Position numbers and translations under genes: made by a program. Source: Candidatus Gastranaerophilales bacterium (lineage in GTDB: Bacteria > Cyanobacteriota > Vampirovibrionia > Gastranaerophilales > Gastranaerophilaceae). From it: DNA of 64,000 nt. Positions 47,740 through 56,587 of the stretch are shown here, piece after piece (positions within the stretch are counted from its first letter, which is position 1; each line of letters starts with the position of its first letter). The notes beneath the pieces were generated by a model. That model ran no database searches, was not told where the DNA came from, and saw only the letters and a program-made list of their open reading frames with translations. The DNA lies in assembly GCA_944322545.1 (NCBI GenBank), contig CALUPF010000033.1, positions 62,001-126,000 on the forward strand, in the 5' to 3' direction.

Positions 47740-48246
47740 ATGAGTTTTAGCGCATTTGATATTTCAGGCTCAGGAATGTATGCCCAAAGAACAATGATGG
47801 ATAATATCGCATCAAATATGGCAAACGTAAATACAACAAGAAATCCTGACGGAACTCCTGGTGTTTACGTCAAAAAAAATGTAACATTCAAAGCTGTCTA
47901 TGCTGATAAATTAGGTTCAACAGCACCAGCATTTCCAGATGGGCAGCATCACGCATACTACAGCCCATCTAATGGAACGGTAGCTCTCAAAGGCGGCATA
48001 TCTTACGATGAAAAACAAATTTCTCAAGGTGTTGAAGTTGCAGAAATTACGCCATCAGCAGACCCTTATAAAACAATATATGATCCGTCTAACCCTGAAG
48101 CAGACGCTGATGGGTTTGTAACTTTACCTAACATAAATATCGTAGAAGAAATGGTGAACATGGTTTCTGCCTCACGTGCTTACGAAGCCAATGCAACAAC
48201 AGCAGAAACAACTAAAGGAATGATTTCTGCGGCTTTAAGAATTTAA
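47740..48246 (+). CDS. flgC: Flagellar basal-body rod protein FlgC
   Basis: 168 residues. FDISGSGMYAQRTMMDNIASNMANVNTTR is the FlgC/rod N-terminus; PYKTIYDPSNPEADADGFVTLPNINIVEEMVNMVSASRAYEANATTAETTKGM is the FlgC C-terminal signature. Rod subunit. GGAGGG ribosome site overlaps the end of flgB. Confidence 0.95.
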   Translation: MSFSAFDISGSGMYAQRTMMDNIASNMANVNTTRNPDGTPGVYVKKNVTFKAVYADKLGSTAPAFPDGQHHAYYSPSNGTVALKGGISYDEKQISQGVEVAEITPSADPYKTIYDPSNPEADADGFVTLPNINIVEEMVNMVSASRAYEANATTAETTKGMISAALRI

Positions 48247-48269
48247 AGTCTTAAAAAAGGAGTATAAAA

Positions 48270-48785
48270 TTGCAATTTAATCAAATAGCAAATAATTCAA
48301 TATCAAACTATAACAAAATATTTTCAAAAGAAATGGAATCCTTCAACATAAGCTCTGACAAAAATGGGATGACAGCTTTTGATAATGTTTTAAATCAACA
48401 AATAGATAATATGGCTCATACACCCCAAGGTCCAATTATAAACACAGGAATTCAAATGAATGTTGGACTAGAAAATATGGGTTTATCACCACTTGAAAGA
48501 ATAGACAATGCCCAAGGTGTTCAAGAAACACAAAAAAGAAGCAAATCTGCTGTAGAAAATATGGCGAATGATTTTGGGAAAGCCTTTTCAAACGGATTAA
48601 ACTCTGTTAATGATTCACAAAATGCAGCATATGAAGCAGCTGAAACTTTTGCAGCCGGTGGTGACATAAGCGTTCACGAAGTTATGCTTGCTTCTCAAAA
48701 AGCAAACCTTACTATGCAAATGGCGATTCAAATGAGAAACAGACTCGTCAATGCATATAACGAAATAAACAATGTACGAGTATAG
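48270..48785 (+). CDS. fliE: Flagellar hook-basal body complex protein FliE
   Basis: 171 residues, longer than the usual about 100. The C-terminal half is FliE: FAAGGDISVHEVMLASQKANLTMQMAIQMRNRLVNAYNEI. The N-terminal about 80 residues are polar and specific to this lineage. Links the MS ring to the rod. Starts with TTG at 48270 behind AGGAG. Order flgB-flgC-fliE is the ancestral one; fliF and downstream genes are absent here. Confidence 0.92.
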   Translation: MQFNQIANNSISNYNKIFSKEMESFNISSDKNGMTAFDNVLNQQIDNMAHTPQGPIINTGIQMNVGLENMGLSPLERIDNAQGVQETQKRSKSAVENMANDFGKAFSNGLNSVNDSQNAAYEAAETFAAGGDISVHEVMLASQKANLTMQMAIQMRNRLVNAYNEINNVRV

Positions 48786-48853
48786 ATTTACTTTCATAAA
48801 CTGTTATTTCTAGACTAAAAAGGGGAATATTCCCTAATAAATCCCGTTATATG

Positions 48854-48883
48854 TTGACAAACGGATGATTAGCAATCTAAAAT
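48854..48883 (+). promoter_or_regulatory. infC promoter, housekeeping type
   Basis: TTGACA (48854-48859), 18-base spacer, TAAAAT (48878-48883); the RNA start would fall near 48890, giving a leader of about 25 bases. Confidence 0.8.
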
Positions 48884-48914
48884 AGCGTAATAGATTAAAA
48901 AAGGAGAACATACC

Positions 48915-49448
48915 ATTAGTAGAGATTTTTCAAACGGCAAAGACACACCACTTATTAACAGAAACATTAGGTGTAAAGAAGTTAGATTAATAGGAAGCGA
49001 AGGAGAAAACTTCGGCGTAATTCCTACAATAGAAGCCCAAAAAATGGCTGATGAGAAAGACCTCGATTTGGTAGTTGTATCTCCAAACCAAAATCCGCCA
49101 GTAGCAAAGATTATGAACTACGGCAAATACAAATATGAACTCGATAAAAAAGCTAAAGAAGCTAAGAAAAAACAACATACTATCGAAATAAAAGAAATTA
49201 AAATCAGATATAAAATTGACGTTCACGATTATAACGTTAGAATTAAAAACATCAAAAAATTTATTGCTTCAGGTGACAAAGTTAAAATTGTTATCATGTT
49301 GAGAGGTCGTGAAATGCAACATACAGAACTTGCTTTCGATCTTGCAAACAGATTCATTGCTGACCTAGAAGGTGAACCAATAAACATTGAAAAGAAACCT
49401 TCAATGGAAGGTAGAAACCTTATTATTATTTTGGCACCATCTAATTAG
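48915..49448 (+). CDS. infC: Translation initiation factor IF-3, with ATT start
   Basis: 177 residues. The N-terminal domain has PLINRNIRCKEVRLIGSEGENFGVIPTIEAQKMA. The C-terminal domain has KEIKIRYKIDVHDYNVRIKNIKKFIASGDKVKI and MRGREMQHTELAFDL. Full-length IF-3 needs the start upstream of the first ATG (49044). An in-frame TAG at 48891 bounds the frame, and no ATG, GTG or TTG lies between it and PLINRNI. ATT at 48915 sits 8 bases after AAGGAG (48901-48906). AUU starts let IF-3 repress its own translation, as in E. coli. No rpmI or rplT follows. Confidence 0.95.
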   Translation: MSRDFSNGKDTPLINRNIRCKEVRLIGSEGENFGVIPTIEAQKMADEKDLDLVVVSPNQNPPVAKIMNYGKYKYELDKKAKEAKKKQHTIEIKEIKIRYKIDVHDYNVRIKNIKKFIASGDKVKIVIMLRGREMQHTELAFDLANRFIADLEGEPINIEKKPSMEGRNLIIILAPSN

Positions 49449-49776
49449 ATTTTTTCCAAAAAGGTTTAAAATTTTTGATATTTTCAATGGCATCAGTGTA
49501 GTTACCATTGAATTTTATGCACCTATCATCAAGTTGAACAAAAGCAGGCTTTTTTTCTTTTGTCACATAGTCTATATAAGAAGAAAGAGAATTCTCCTCT
49601 ATCCATTTTTGAACAAGTTTTTCAGGACGACTCGAAAATATCACAACTTTATAGTTTTTACTTAGGATTTCTAAAAACTCTTTTGCATGTTCTCTCAAAG
49701 CAGGAATAAAATCTTCTTTGTAGTCACCACAATATTCATTTAATACACCATCTAAATCTACTAATACTGTTTTCAT
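49441..49776 (-). CDS. Small HAD-superfamily phosphatase-like protein
   Basis: 111 residues. Motif I VDLDGVLNEY (DxDGV) at about 6-15, motif II KVVIFSSRPEKLV (Ser), then KKPAFVQLDDRCIKF with motif III Lys and DD of motif IV. No cap domain. Similar small HADs act on nucleotides or sugar phosphates; substrate unknown. Converges on infC with an 8-base overlap. Confidence 0.82.
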   Translation of the reverse strand: MKTVLVDLDGVLNEYCGDYKEDFIPALREHAKEFLEILSKNYKVVIFSSRPEKLVQKWIEENSLSSYIDYVTKEKKPAFVQLDDRCIKFNGNYTDAIENIKNFKPFWKKSN

Positions 49777-49855
49777 TTTTCACCTTTTAAAATTAAACCT
49801 TGGTTATTGCGAATCGGCAATAAAATTAGATTAATTATATACAATAATTGCAAAT

Positions 49856-50083
49856 ATGCAATACAATGAAAAATTAGCAAATTATTTAAAATTCATACGA
49901 AAGCAAAAATACATAAAGCTTAACTCTTTTGCATACAAAAATGGGATTGAACCCTCAACACTTAGTCGCATTGAAAACAATCTTTTGGAGATAAAAATTT
50001 CTGTTTTAGAAAAAATAGCAAAAGGTTACGGGAAAACCCCATCTCAATTATTAAAAGATTTTGAAGAATCAGAATTTATATAA
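49856..50083 (+). CDS. Small XRE-family HTH protein
   Basis: 75 residues, a single Cro/CI-type helix-turn-helix: LANYLKFIRKQKYIKLNSFAYKNGIEPSTLSRIENN, followed by VLEKIAKGYGKTPSQLL. No sensor domain. Probably binds its own promoter or a nearby gene; divergent from the HAD gene and overlapping the PHP gene end by 8 bases. Confidence 0.85.
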   Translation: MQYNEKLANYLKFIRKQKYIKLNSFAYKNGIEPSTLSRIENNLLEIKISVLEKIAKGYGKTPSQLLKDFEESEFI

Positions 50084-50729
50084 TTTTTTGAATCTCACCA
50101 TGTGAGTCAGAGCCACCCGTCATTATAACGCCATATTTTTTTGCTATGCGTTTTACAGCTTCTGCTGTGTGGAATTTTATTATTCCCCTATGACGTCTGT
50201 ACAGATAATAAGATTCAACTCCATCAAGACCTATGTCTATTAAAGTCTTTATAAAATGATCCAAATTAATAGCCCAATAACATGCCGGATGCGCCAAAAC
50301 AGCTAACCCCTGAGCTTTATGAATTGCATCAATTACATGTTTAGGATGTCTGTGATTAAAAAGTCGCACTAAATCAGCTTCTGTTTCTTTTTTAGTTTTT
50401 GCACAAATTTCTAAAAGCTCAGAACAATTAATATCAACTCCATAACCTAAAATATGGACAAGCACACCTTTATACCAACAATCAAATTCAATAGCTGGAA
50501 TAACCAATCCACTTTCTAGCACATTTGTTTTTTTATAGCCCTCAACTGTATTATGATCTGCTATTGCAATTAATCTATACCCTTTTTTTTTCGCATCTTC
50601 AACTAATTCCTCAGGTGAAAGTTTTCCATCAGAAAAACAAGAATGCATATGCAAATCAACATTGTTCTCAAAATCAACCTGAGTTAAAGAAGCTAGTATT
50701 TCTTTTATATTTTTGTTTTGCTCATCCAT
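50076..50729 (-). CDS. PHP-domain metal-dependent phosphoesterase (short form)
   Basis: 217 residues. DLHMHSCFSDGKLSPEELV at about 25-43, IADHNTVEGY, PAIEFD, AHPACYW and GGSDSHGE provide the PHP metal ligands. Shorter than the TrpH-like copy at 26370, lacking its middle insert. Substrate could be a nucleotide, short RNA or phosphosugar. Confidence 0.85.
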   Translation of the reverse strand: MDEQNKNIKEILASLTQVDFENNVDLHMHSCFSDGKLSPEELVEDAKKKGYRLIAIADHNTVEGYKKTNVLESGLVIPAIEFDCWYKGVLVHILGYGVDINCSELLEICAKTKKETEADLVRLFNHRHPKHVIDAIHKAQGLAVLAHPACYWAINLDHFIKTLIDIGLDGVESYYLYRRHRGIIKFHTAEAVKRIAKKYGVIMTGGSDSHGEIQKII

Positions 50730-50782
50730 AATTACATGTTAATATAAACATAATTAGAAAGCGTTATTCGGGTGAAATTACA

Positions 50783-51769
50783 GTGGCAAAAAATGATTCA
50801 ACATTTGTAAGTGTTATGAAAATATTTTTTAATGGGATTAAACTGTATTTTTTGAATTTTGAAAAATTCTTCAAATATATGGCTTTTCCTATATTCGGAC
50901 AAATTGTTGGAATTTCATTAATATTTTTTGCATCATATATTTTTACTATCCATATCTCAGCTTTCACAACAAAAAGTCCAGTATTTGATAATATTCCATT
51001 AGTATTTCTTGTGTTGATTCTTTTAACACTACCTGGATTTTTTATTTTTTGCAAAGCTTTTTGGGATTATATGATAGCAATCGCAGCTCTTAACTCTATG
51101 GCAAGCACGCTTTTAGAAGGCGGCTCGCTTGAAGACACAGGAATGCACGCTGAATTAATCAAAAGAAGAAGCGGCTCGTATATTTTGCTTTTATTACTTT
51201 TGACGATAATTTATCTCATATTATCTGTACCAATTTTATGGGGACTGCTTGTCATTGCATTTGTATATCTTTCATTGAGTTTTCAGGTATTTGCCCTAGA
51301 AGAAGAAAAAGGCGCTTTTGAAGCAATAAAAACTGGCATAAATCTTGTTAAATTCAATTTCATTAAAACCTCGTTACTTTTAATATTGCTTGGAATTTTG
51401 ACATACTGGCTTTTGCCAGGACTCATCAGCTGGGGCTTTGACAAAGGAGATTTGGTCGGATTTTTCTCGTATCCTGTTGAACAATACGTAAGACTTTTAC
51501 CTCTTGATGATTTAAACAATATGCTACACAGCTTTCATATGCCTATAACAATAAAAAGCTACGACATTGCAAAAGCAGTTGTTCTATCTTGTGTATCATT
51601 CGTAGTAACAGGATTCACATTACCAATAAGAAGCCTTTGCTGCACAAACCTTTATAAAGAGATATACAAAAAGAACTATGCAGGTAAAATTGCAGCTGAA
51701 AAACTAGCTTCTAGAGCACAAATCAAAAAAACATCTAAAAGAAAAAATATAGAGGATGAAGAAGAATAA
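50783..51769 (+). CDS. Polytopic membrane protein, unknown
   Basis: 328 residues with about six to seven helices (near 38-60, 70-95, 135-170, 195-215, 262-285). The C-terminus is lysine/arginine-rich (IKKTSKRKNIEDEEE). General look is that of DUF975/YciC-like membrane proteins with amphipathic helical pairs, but no diagnostic motif is seen. GTG start at 50783. Stop and next start overlap by 1 base. Confidence 0.7.
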   Translation: MAKNDSTFVSVMKIFFNGIKLYFLNFEKFFKYMAFPIFGQIVGISLIFFASYIFTIHISAFTTKSPVFDNIPLVFLVLILLTLPGFFIFCKAFWDYMIAIAALNSMASTLLEGGSLEDTGMHAELIKRRSGSYILLLLLLTIIYLILSVPILWGLLVIAFVYLSLSFQVFALEEEKGAFEAIKTGINLVKFNFIKTSLLLILLGILTYWLLPGLISWGFDKGDLVGFFSYPVEQYVRLLPLDDLNNMLHSFHMPITIKSYDIAKAVVLSCVSFVVTGFTLPIRSLCCTNLYKEIYKKNYAGKIAAEKLASRAQIKKTSKRKNIEDEEE

Positions 51770-51999
51770 TGTTCGTCTGTAAAAACTGTAAATCAGTTGA
51801 TAAATTTGAGTTGATGTTTGCACCAAATTACAAAGGGTCCAAAAATTTCAAATGGGAATACAATAACAATAATGATATTGTCATTACTGTTGATGGATAT
51901 ACATTTGTGCCCGATTTGGGATTCATGAATCAACACGCAGTTTGCAGATATTGTGGACAAATTTACATGTGGGATTATAGCCAAGAAGATAAAAATTAA
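51769..51999 (+). CDS. Small zinc-ribbon-like protein coupled to the membrane gene
   Basis: 76 residues: CKNC at 4-7 and CRYC at 59-62 could bind zinc, spanning a beta-rich core (IVITVDGYTFVPDLGF). The ATG shares a base with the previous stop, so it is translationally coupled. Function unknown. Confidence 0.65.
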   Translation: MFVCKNCKSVDKFELMFAPNYKGSKNFKWEYNNNNDIVITVDGYTFVPDLGFMNQHAVCRYCGQIYMWDYSQEDKN

Positions 52000-52006
52000 A
52001 TCATAT

Positions 52007-52762
52007 TCATTTTTTAATACTAGATTTAATTTTAAACCTTTTCCCTAAAACGGTAACAATTTTATATTTAACTGTTTTATCCTTTGAATATTCATTTTTC
52101 ACAGAAAAAACTTTTTGGAAAAATGTAGGATTTTTAGCCCAACTGTTATTCCACCAGTGAACTGCATAAGTGTTTTCTGTTATACAATCTTCTTTAAATT
52201 CATCACCTAAATAAAACGGATAAAAATATTCACAAGGATAAACTTTATAGTCATTGCCTTTGTAGTTTTTCAAAACTTTTTCAAAAACATCAGGTATAAT
52301 TAATGGTCCACCATTTAAATTTTTATCATTGTAAAAATCTAACATTTCTTTTAACAACTGATGATTTTTTACTGAACCTATTACACCAACACCAGCTCTT
52401 TTAGGTAATTCTTCACCAACAAAAAATTCGTTTTTTAACAAAGGTGTAAAATCTTTTTCTACTGTCACATCAGTATCTAAATAAATTCCACCATAATCAT
52501 ACAAAACTTTACAACGAATATAATCACTAACAAAAGCCCATTCCTTATTGTCATACCTGTTTTTAAAATATTCACAGTTTTTATACTCGTATTCAAAGTC
52601 AAAATAAGGTGAGCCTTCATTTATTTCTATTATTTCATAATCTTTAAGTTTTTGTTTCCAATTGTGAAGACAAACATTTGCTAATGGTGATTTCAATCCA
52701 CCAAGCCAAACATAAAAAATTCTTTTAGGAATATTTAATAATTCTTCAATATTATCAGTCAT
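52007..52762 (-). CDS. GT32-type glycosyltransferase
   Basis: 251 residues. IPKRIFYVWLGG at 11-22 and AFVSDYIRCKVLYDYGGIYLDTDV with DxD are typical of the Gly_transf_sug/GT32 family (capsule, glycolipid and Och1-like enzymes), as are GGPLIIP and AVHWWNNSW near the end. Transfers a hexose from a nucleotide sugar to a surface glycan; acceptor unknown. Monocistronic. Confidence 0.88.
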   Translation of the reverse strand: MTDNIEELLNIPKRIFYVWLGGLKSPLANVCLHNWKQKLKDYEIIEINEGSPYFDFEYEYKNCEYFKNRYDNKEWAFVSDYIRCKVLYDYGGIYLDTDVTVEKDFTPLLKNEFFVGEELPKRAGVGVIGSVKNHQLLKEMLDFYNDKNLNGGPLIIPDVFEKVLKNYKGNDYKVYPCEYFYPFYLGDEFKEDCITENTYAVHWWNNSWAKNPTFFQKVFSVKNEYSKDKTVKYKIVTVLGKRFKIKSSIKK

Positions 52763-52820
52763 TAGCTTTTATTAAATATAATACTACTGTTTAAGAAAAT
52801 ATTTTCTATTTTAATGATTC

Positions 52821-53222
52821 TTACAGTTCAAACCCATAAGGCAACAGTTCTTCAATAGTAAACACTGCACATTTAGAATCTTCACTTTCCAAGACAATTT
52901 GAAGCTCTTTATCTTTTTTAAACTCTGCCATCCATTGTCTACAAGCACCACAAGGCATACAATTTGTTCTATTGTTTGAATATATTGCTATTTTTACAAG
53001 CTTGCCCTTTTCGCCAGCAACTATCGCATTTGACATTGCATTTCTTTCTGCGCATAAAGAAAGACCATAACTAGCATTTTCAACATTACAACCAAGATAA
53101 TAATTGCCAGAATCATAAAGTGCACAAGCTCCAACATTAAAATTAGAATATGGAGCATAAGCTTTTTCGCAAGCTTCTTTTGCTAGGTTTAACATTTCTA
53201 AATTATTAAGCATAGTCTGCAT
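52821..53222 (-). CDS. cdd: Cytidine deaminase
   Basis: Pyrimidine salvage: cytidine or deoxycytidine to uridine. 133 residues, homotetrameric type. AYAPYSNFNVGACAL, NVENASYGLSLCAERNAM (zinc Cys and catalytic Glu) and PCGACRQWMAEF (two zinc Cys). The start is uncertain among three nearby ATGs (53222, 53213, 53204). Confidence 0.95.
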   Translation of the reverse strand: MQTMLNNLEMLNLAKEACEKAYAPYSNFNVGACALYDSGNYYLGCNVENASYGLSLCAERNAMSNAIVAGEKGKLVKIAIYSNNRTNCMPCGACRQWMAEFKKDKELQIVLESEDSKCAVFTIEELLPYGFEL

Positions 53223-53370
53223 ACCCGATTACCATTTTGTATATCCTAAGTTCCATAATTTTACAACATTTCATAGATTTATTAAATACAAACAACTAAA
53301 AATACTATATTTAAGGGATATAAATTGAATAAAAAATGAACGATAATTAAAGAAAATAATAGGGATAATT

Positions 53371-54852
53371 ATGACTTGGGATAATATGAAAAGATTTGTA
53401 ATTTGTGCGTTTATAGTTATATCAGCATTTTTCAATGCTTGTGAAAGCATTGCAGCACCCAGAAAAATTCCAACTGTCGCAGTTATAAGTGATACTAGTC
53501 AAAGAAACGGGACAACATATCTTGTTTGTGGAGCTGCATCTGATATCATTGCCACTGATATAATCAATAGACTAAACCAAACTGGACGTATTAAAGCACC
53601 TTTGCTTGGTGAAAGTATGTCAAAAATCACACAAAAAAATCTATCCCTATATTATGTCACTTTTTTTAGAGAATACAAATATAACTACAACGTTGATTTT
53701 GTGAATCTTAAAAGACTCACAAAAAATATCAATGCCGACTATATTCTTATGATAACAAGTGGGCTTGATACTCAAACAGAATTTTTCAAAGAAACTTGGT
53801 GGAGCAAATGGGGCATCTCAAGCTCTGAACCAATCAGACCAAATTTCAAATTAGCAACTTTAATTACACTAATCGACAAAAAAACATATTCTATTGTTTG
53901 GCAAGATCTCTACCAAAGAGAAATTAGAGCAAAAGATATGGATTTGAGCTTAATCCAATTTTCGCCTAGCTATTCTCAACTTGCAAAAATCAAAAAATAT
54001 TCAAAAAACATGTCCGAATATGTTGTAAATATTGTTGATAAACAAGTAAATCCTTGGATAGTTCCGCCAGAAGAACCTAAAGCTATCGAAATGAAAAGCA
54101 GATTCATAAATGAAGGAACTAAAGTTTATTACCCAACAGTCAATGGAGAAGTTGTAAAAGAAAACATAACAGATTTTAAAGAAAACACACAACGCAAAAT
54201 TGACAACTACAAAAAAGAACGTGAAATAAAAAAACAAAAACATATTGAAAATGTAAACTATCAGAAAAAGCAAGAAGCTGAAAGAAAAGCTACTATGCAA
54301 AAAATAAAACAACTTGAAGAACAAACTCAAGCTACACACCAAATGCAAAAAACACAAAAATCACAACCAAAAAAAGAAGAAAGATTGTTTGATTCAATAA
54401 GAAACAATATCGACGATATGTCTAATTCTTTGCCACCACAAAAAGAAATGACAGAAGATGATTATATAAAACCAGCAGTCCAAATCGAACCAAAACAAGA
54501 AAAAACAGAAAGGCCTGCTCAAACTGAAATCAAACAAACAGAAAATAAAAAGCCGACAGTTCAAAAAGAAGAGCCTAAGTTAATCAATCCAGTTATGAAT
54601 AAACCTGTAAAACAGGCACAACCAAAATCTTCTCAAACAATAAAAAAAGAAACAAAACCTATAGACAATACCCAAAAACAAGAAAGTGCAAAACCACAAG
54701 AAAAATTGCCATCATATGATTGGAATTTACAAAATATTTACCTACAAAAAATAGGCAATGAAAAGCCTGAACAGAATAATAAGCCTGTTATCGAAAAGAA
54801 ATATAAAAGAACAGCTCAAAAAAATGCTTTAATCAAAGCGGAAACAGAATAA
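53371..54852 (+). CDS. Exported protein with charged repetitive tail
   Basis: 493 residues. Signal peptide near 6-28 (FVICAFIVISAFFNACESIAA). An N-terminal domain of about 200 residues (IPTVAVISDTS, ASDIIATDIINRLNQTGRI, ADYILMITSGL) has the look of CsgG/TolB-N-like envelope domains; tentative. The rest is a Lys/Gln/Glu-rich disordered tail with coiled-coil potential and proline-rich segments. GGGAT ribosome site before ATG 53371. Probably periplasmic. Confidence 0.65.
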   Translation: MTWDNMKRFVICAFIVISAFFNACESIAAPRKIPTVAVISDTSQRNGTTYLVCGAASDIIATDIINRLNQTGRIKAPLLGESMSKITQKNLSLYYVTFFREYKYNYNVDFVNLKRLTKNINADYILMITSGLDTQTEFFKETWWSKWGISSSEPIRPNFKLATLITLIDKKTYSIVWQDLYQREIRAKDMDLSLIQFSPSYSQLAKIKKYSKNMSEYVVNIVDKQVNPWIVPPEEPKAIEMKSRFINEGTKVYYPTVNGEVVKENITDFKENTQRKIDNYKKEREIKKQKHIENVNYQKKQEAERKATMQKIKQLEEQTQATHQMQKTQKSQPKKEERLFDSIRNNIDDMSNSLPPQKEMTEDDYIKPAVQIEPKQEKTERPAQTEIKQTENKKPTVQKEEPKLINPVMNKPVKQAQPKSSQTIKKETKPIDNTQKQESAKPQEKLPSYDWNLQNIYLQKIGNEKPEQNNKPVIEKKYKRTAQKNALIKAETE

Positions 54853-54943
54853 ATCGTAATATAATTTACATTATTTGAATTATTTGAGACAAAATTTGTT
54901 GGTTATATTATGATTATAGAAGAGAAAAATTCGGAGGATAACA

Positions 54944-56263
54944 TTGGCTGAGAAACTTAAAATTGTAGGAGGAAATGCACTACACGGTGAAGTATCAATT
55001 AGTGGTGCAAAAAATGCTGTTTTAAAACTAATGGCAGCTGCAATCTTAGCCAAAGGTGAAACAATCATACACAATGTCCCTGAATTAACGGACGTCCAAA
55101 TTATGCTTCGAGTAATTGAAGGTCTTGGCGTTAAAACAAAGTATAACAAAGCAAATAAAACTGTTGCAATAGATGCTACAAATCTAACAAGTATCACAGC
55201 AAAATATGAATTAGTTAGTAAAATGAGAGCTTCTTTCATCGTTTTAGGTGCACTTGTTTCAAGATGCAAAGAAGCAATTGTAGCTCTTCCTGGCGGTTGT
55301 GCAATAGGTGAAAGAAGAGTTGATTTCCATATCAAAGGGCTTGAAGCTTTAGGAGCAGAAATAAAAATCGAAAATGGTTATGTTCACGCTAAAGCACAAA
55401 ATCTAAAAGGCACAGATATCTACTTAGACATTCCATCAGTAGGTGCGACCGAAAACCTTATGTTAGCTGCAATTTTAGCGGATGGCGCAACTAGAATCCA
55501 AAATGCAGCACAAGAACCTGAAATTGTAGACCTTGCTAACTTCTTAAACTCAATGGGTGCTGACATTTCAGGAGCAGGAACATCAGAAATTGTGATCAAT
55601 GGTGTAAAACAAGAAGACCTACATCCTATTGAATACACAACAATTCCTGACAGAATCGAAGCTGGAACATACATGGCTGCAATTATTGCAACAAAAGGAA
55701 AAGGCATCATAAAAAATGTTTTTCCTTCACACCTAACTTTTTACAACTCAAAATTGATTAAAATGGGTGCAAATATAAAACTCATTGAACCGACTGTTAT
55801 TGAAGTTAGTTGTAATCAAAGATTAAATGCAGTAAATATTGTTACTCAGCCATATCCAGGATTCCCAACAGACTTGCAATCATTAGCTATGGCTATGCTA
55901 ACAACTGCAGATGGAGTCAGCATAATAACAGAAAGTCTGTATGAAAACAGATTCATGCAAGTTCCTGAATTAAGAAGAATGGGAGCTGACATTCACCAAG
56001 AAAGAAATCATGCTTTAGTCAGAGGGGTTAAATCTCTAAATGGAGCAAATGTAAAAGCCAGCGATTTAAGAGCAGGAGCATCTTTGATCATTGCAGCCCT
56101 TATGGCAGAAGGCGAAAGCGAAATTGAAGCACTTCATCATATCGACAGAGGTTATGAACTTTTTGAAACAAAATTTGCCAACATGGGGGCAAACATAGTA
56201 AGATACAATGATGATAGTGAAACTGTGGAAATAAAAAAGGGAAACGTTAATGCCTCAATATAA
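54944..56263 (+). CDS. murA: UDP-N-acetylglucosamine 1-carboxyvinyltransferase
   Basis: First committed step of peptidoglycan synthesis. 439 residues: GGNALHGEVSISGAKNAVL at 9-27, catalytic Cys119 in PGGCAIGERRVDFHIKG (fosfomycin-sensitive form), TIPDRIEAGTY, PYPGFPTDLQ, RAGASLIIAAL. TTG start at 54944 behind GGAGGAT. The end overlaps the repeat-protein gene by 14 bases. Confidence 0.97.
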   Translation: MAEKLKIVGGNALHGEVSISGAKNAVLKLMAAAILAKGETIIHNVPELTDVQIMLRVIEGLGVKTKYNKANKTVAIDATNLTSITAKYELVSKMRASFIVLGALVSRCKEAIVALPGGCAIGERRVDFHIKGLEALGAEIKIENGYVHAKAQNLKGTDIYLDIPSVGATENLMLAAILADGATRIQNAAQEPEIVDLANFLNSMGADISGAGTSEIVINGVKQEDLHPIEYTTIPDRIEAGTYMAAIIATKGKGIIKNVFPSHLTFYNSKLIKMGANIKLIEPTVIEVSCNQRLNAVNIVTQPYPGFPTDLQSLAMAMLTTADGVSIITESLYENRFMQVPELRRMGADIHQERNHALVRGVKSLNGANVKASDLRAGASLIIAALMAEGESEIEALHHIDRGYELFETKFANMGANIVRYNDDSETVEIKKGNVNASI

Positions 56264-56582
56264 AAGATGGTACGATCATGACCCGGTTTTAATGGAAGTC
56301 GTTGAATTACTGAGAAATTATCAAGATGAATTGAGAGCTCAGGCAGAGATTTTTTTGGCAAAAATAGAAGAAAAAGTGTCTAAAGAAACTATTGATAAAT
56401 TCTATGATATGGTGAAGCCTATTAATGGGAATCGCTGGTATGACAAAGATCCTGTTATTTCAAAAACTGTTGAACTATTAAGAGTTGTTCCACCTGAAAT
56501 ACAAAAATCAGCAGCTGAAAATTTCATCAAATCATTAGAAGAATTAGGCGTAGATAGAAAAGCTAAAACTGAAAACAATTAA
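56250..56582 (+). CDS. Unknown 110-residue protein with duplicated WYDxDPV motif
   Basis: Two copies of a unit of about 55 residues: RWYDHDPVLMEVVELLRNY at 6-24 and RWYDKDPVISKTVELLRVV at 62-80, each followed by a helical stretch (QAEIFLAKIEE / AAENFIKSLEE). No signal peptide. ATG lies within the last codons of murA with GGGAAA ahead, so translation is coupled. A regulator or adaptor of early cell-wall synthesis is a possible role by location only. Confidence 0.75.
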   Translation: MPQYKRWYDHDPVLMEVVELLRNYQDELRAQAEIFLAKIEEKVSKETIDKFYDMVKPINGNRWYDKDPVISKTVELLRVVPPEIQKSAAENFIKSLEELGVDRKAKTENN

Positions 56583-56587
56583 AAAAA

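Noticed and set aside
48823-48834. GGGAATATTCCC palindrome after fliE as a terminator
   Set aside because: No T-run follows and the hairpin would have no proper loop; may be a chance palindrome or protein site.
49044-49448. infC beginning at ATG 49044
   Set aside because: This would delete the first 43 residues, including the conserved PLINRNI segment encoded in frame upstream with a good ribosome site.
49387-49665. 92-codon plus-strand frame across infC and the HAD gene
   Set aside because: It is antisense to the HAD gene with its conserved motifs; its composition is that of a shadow frame.
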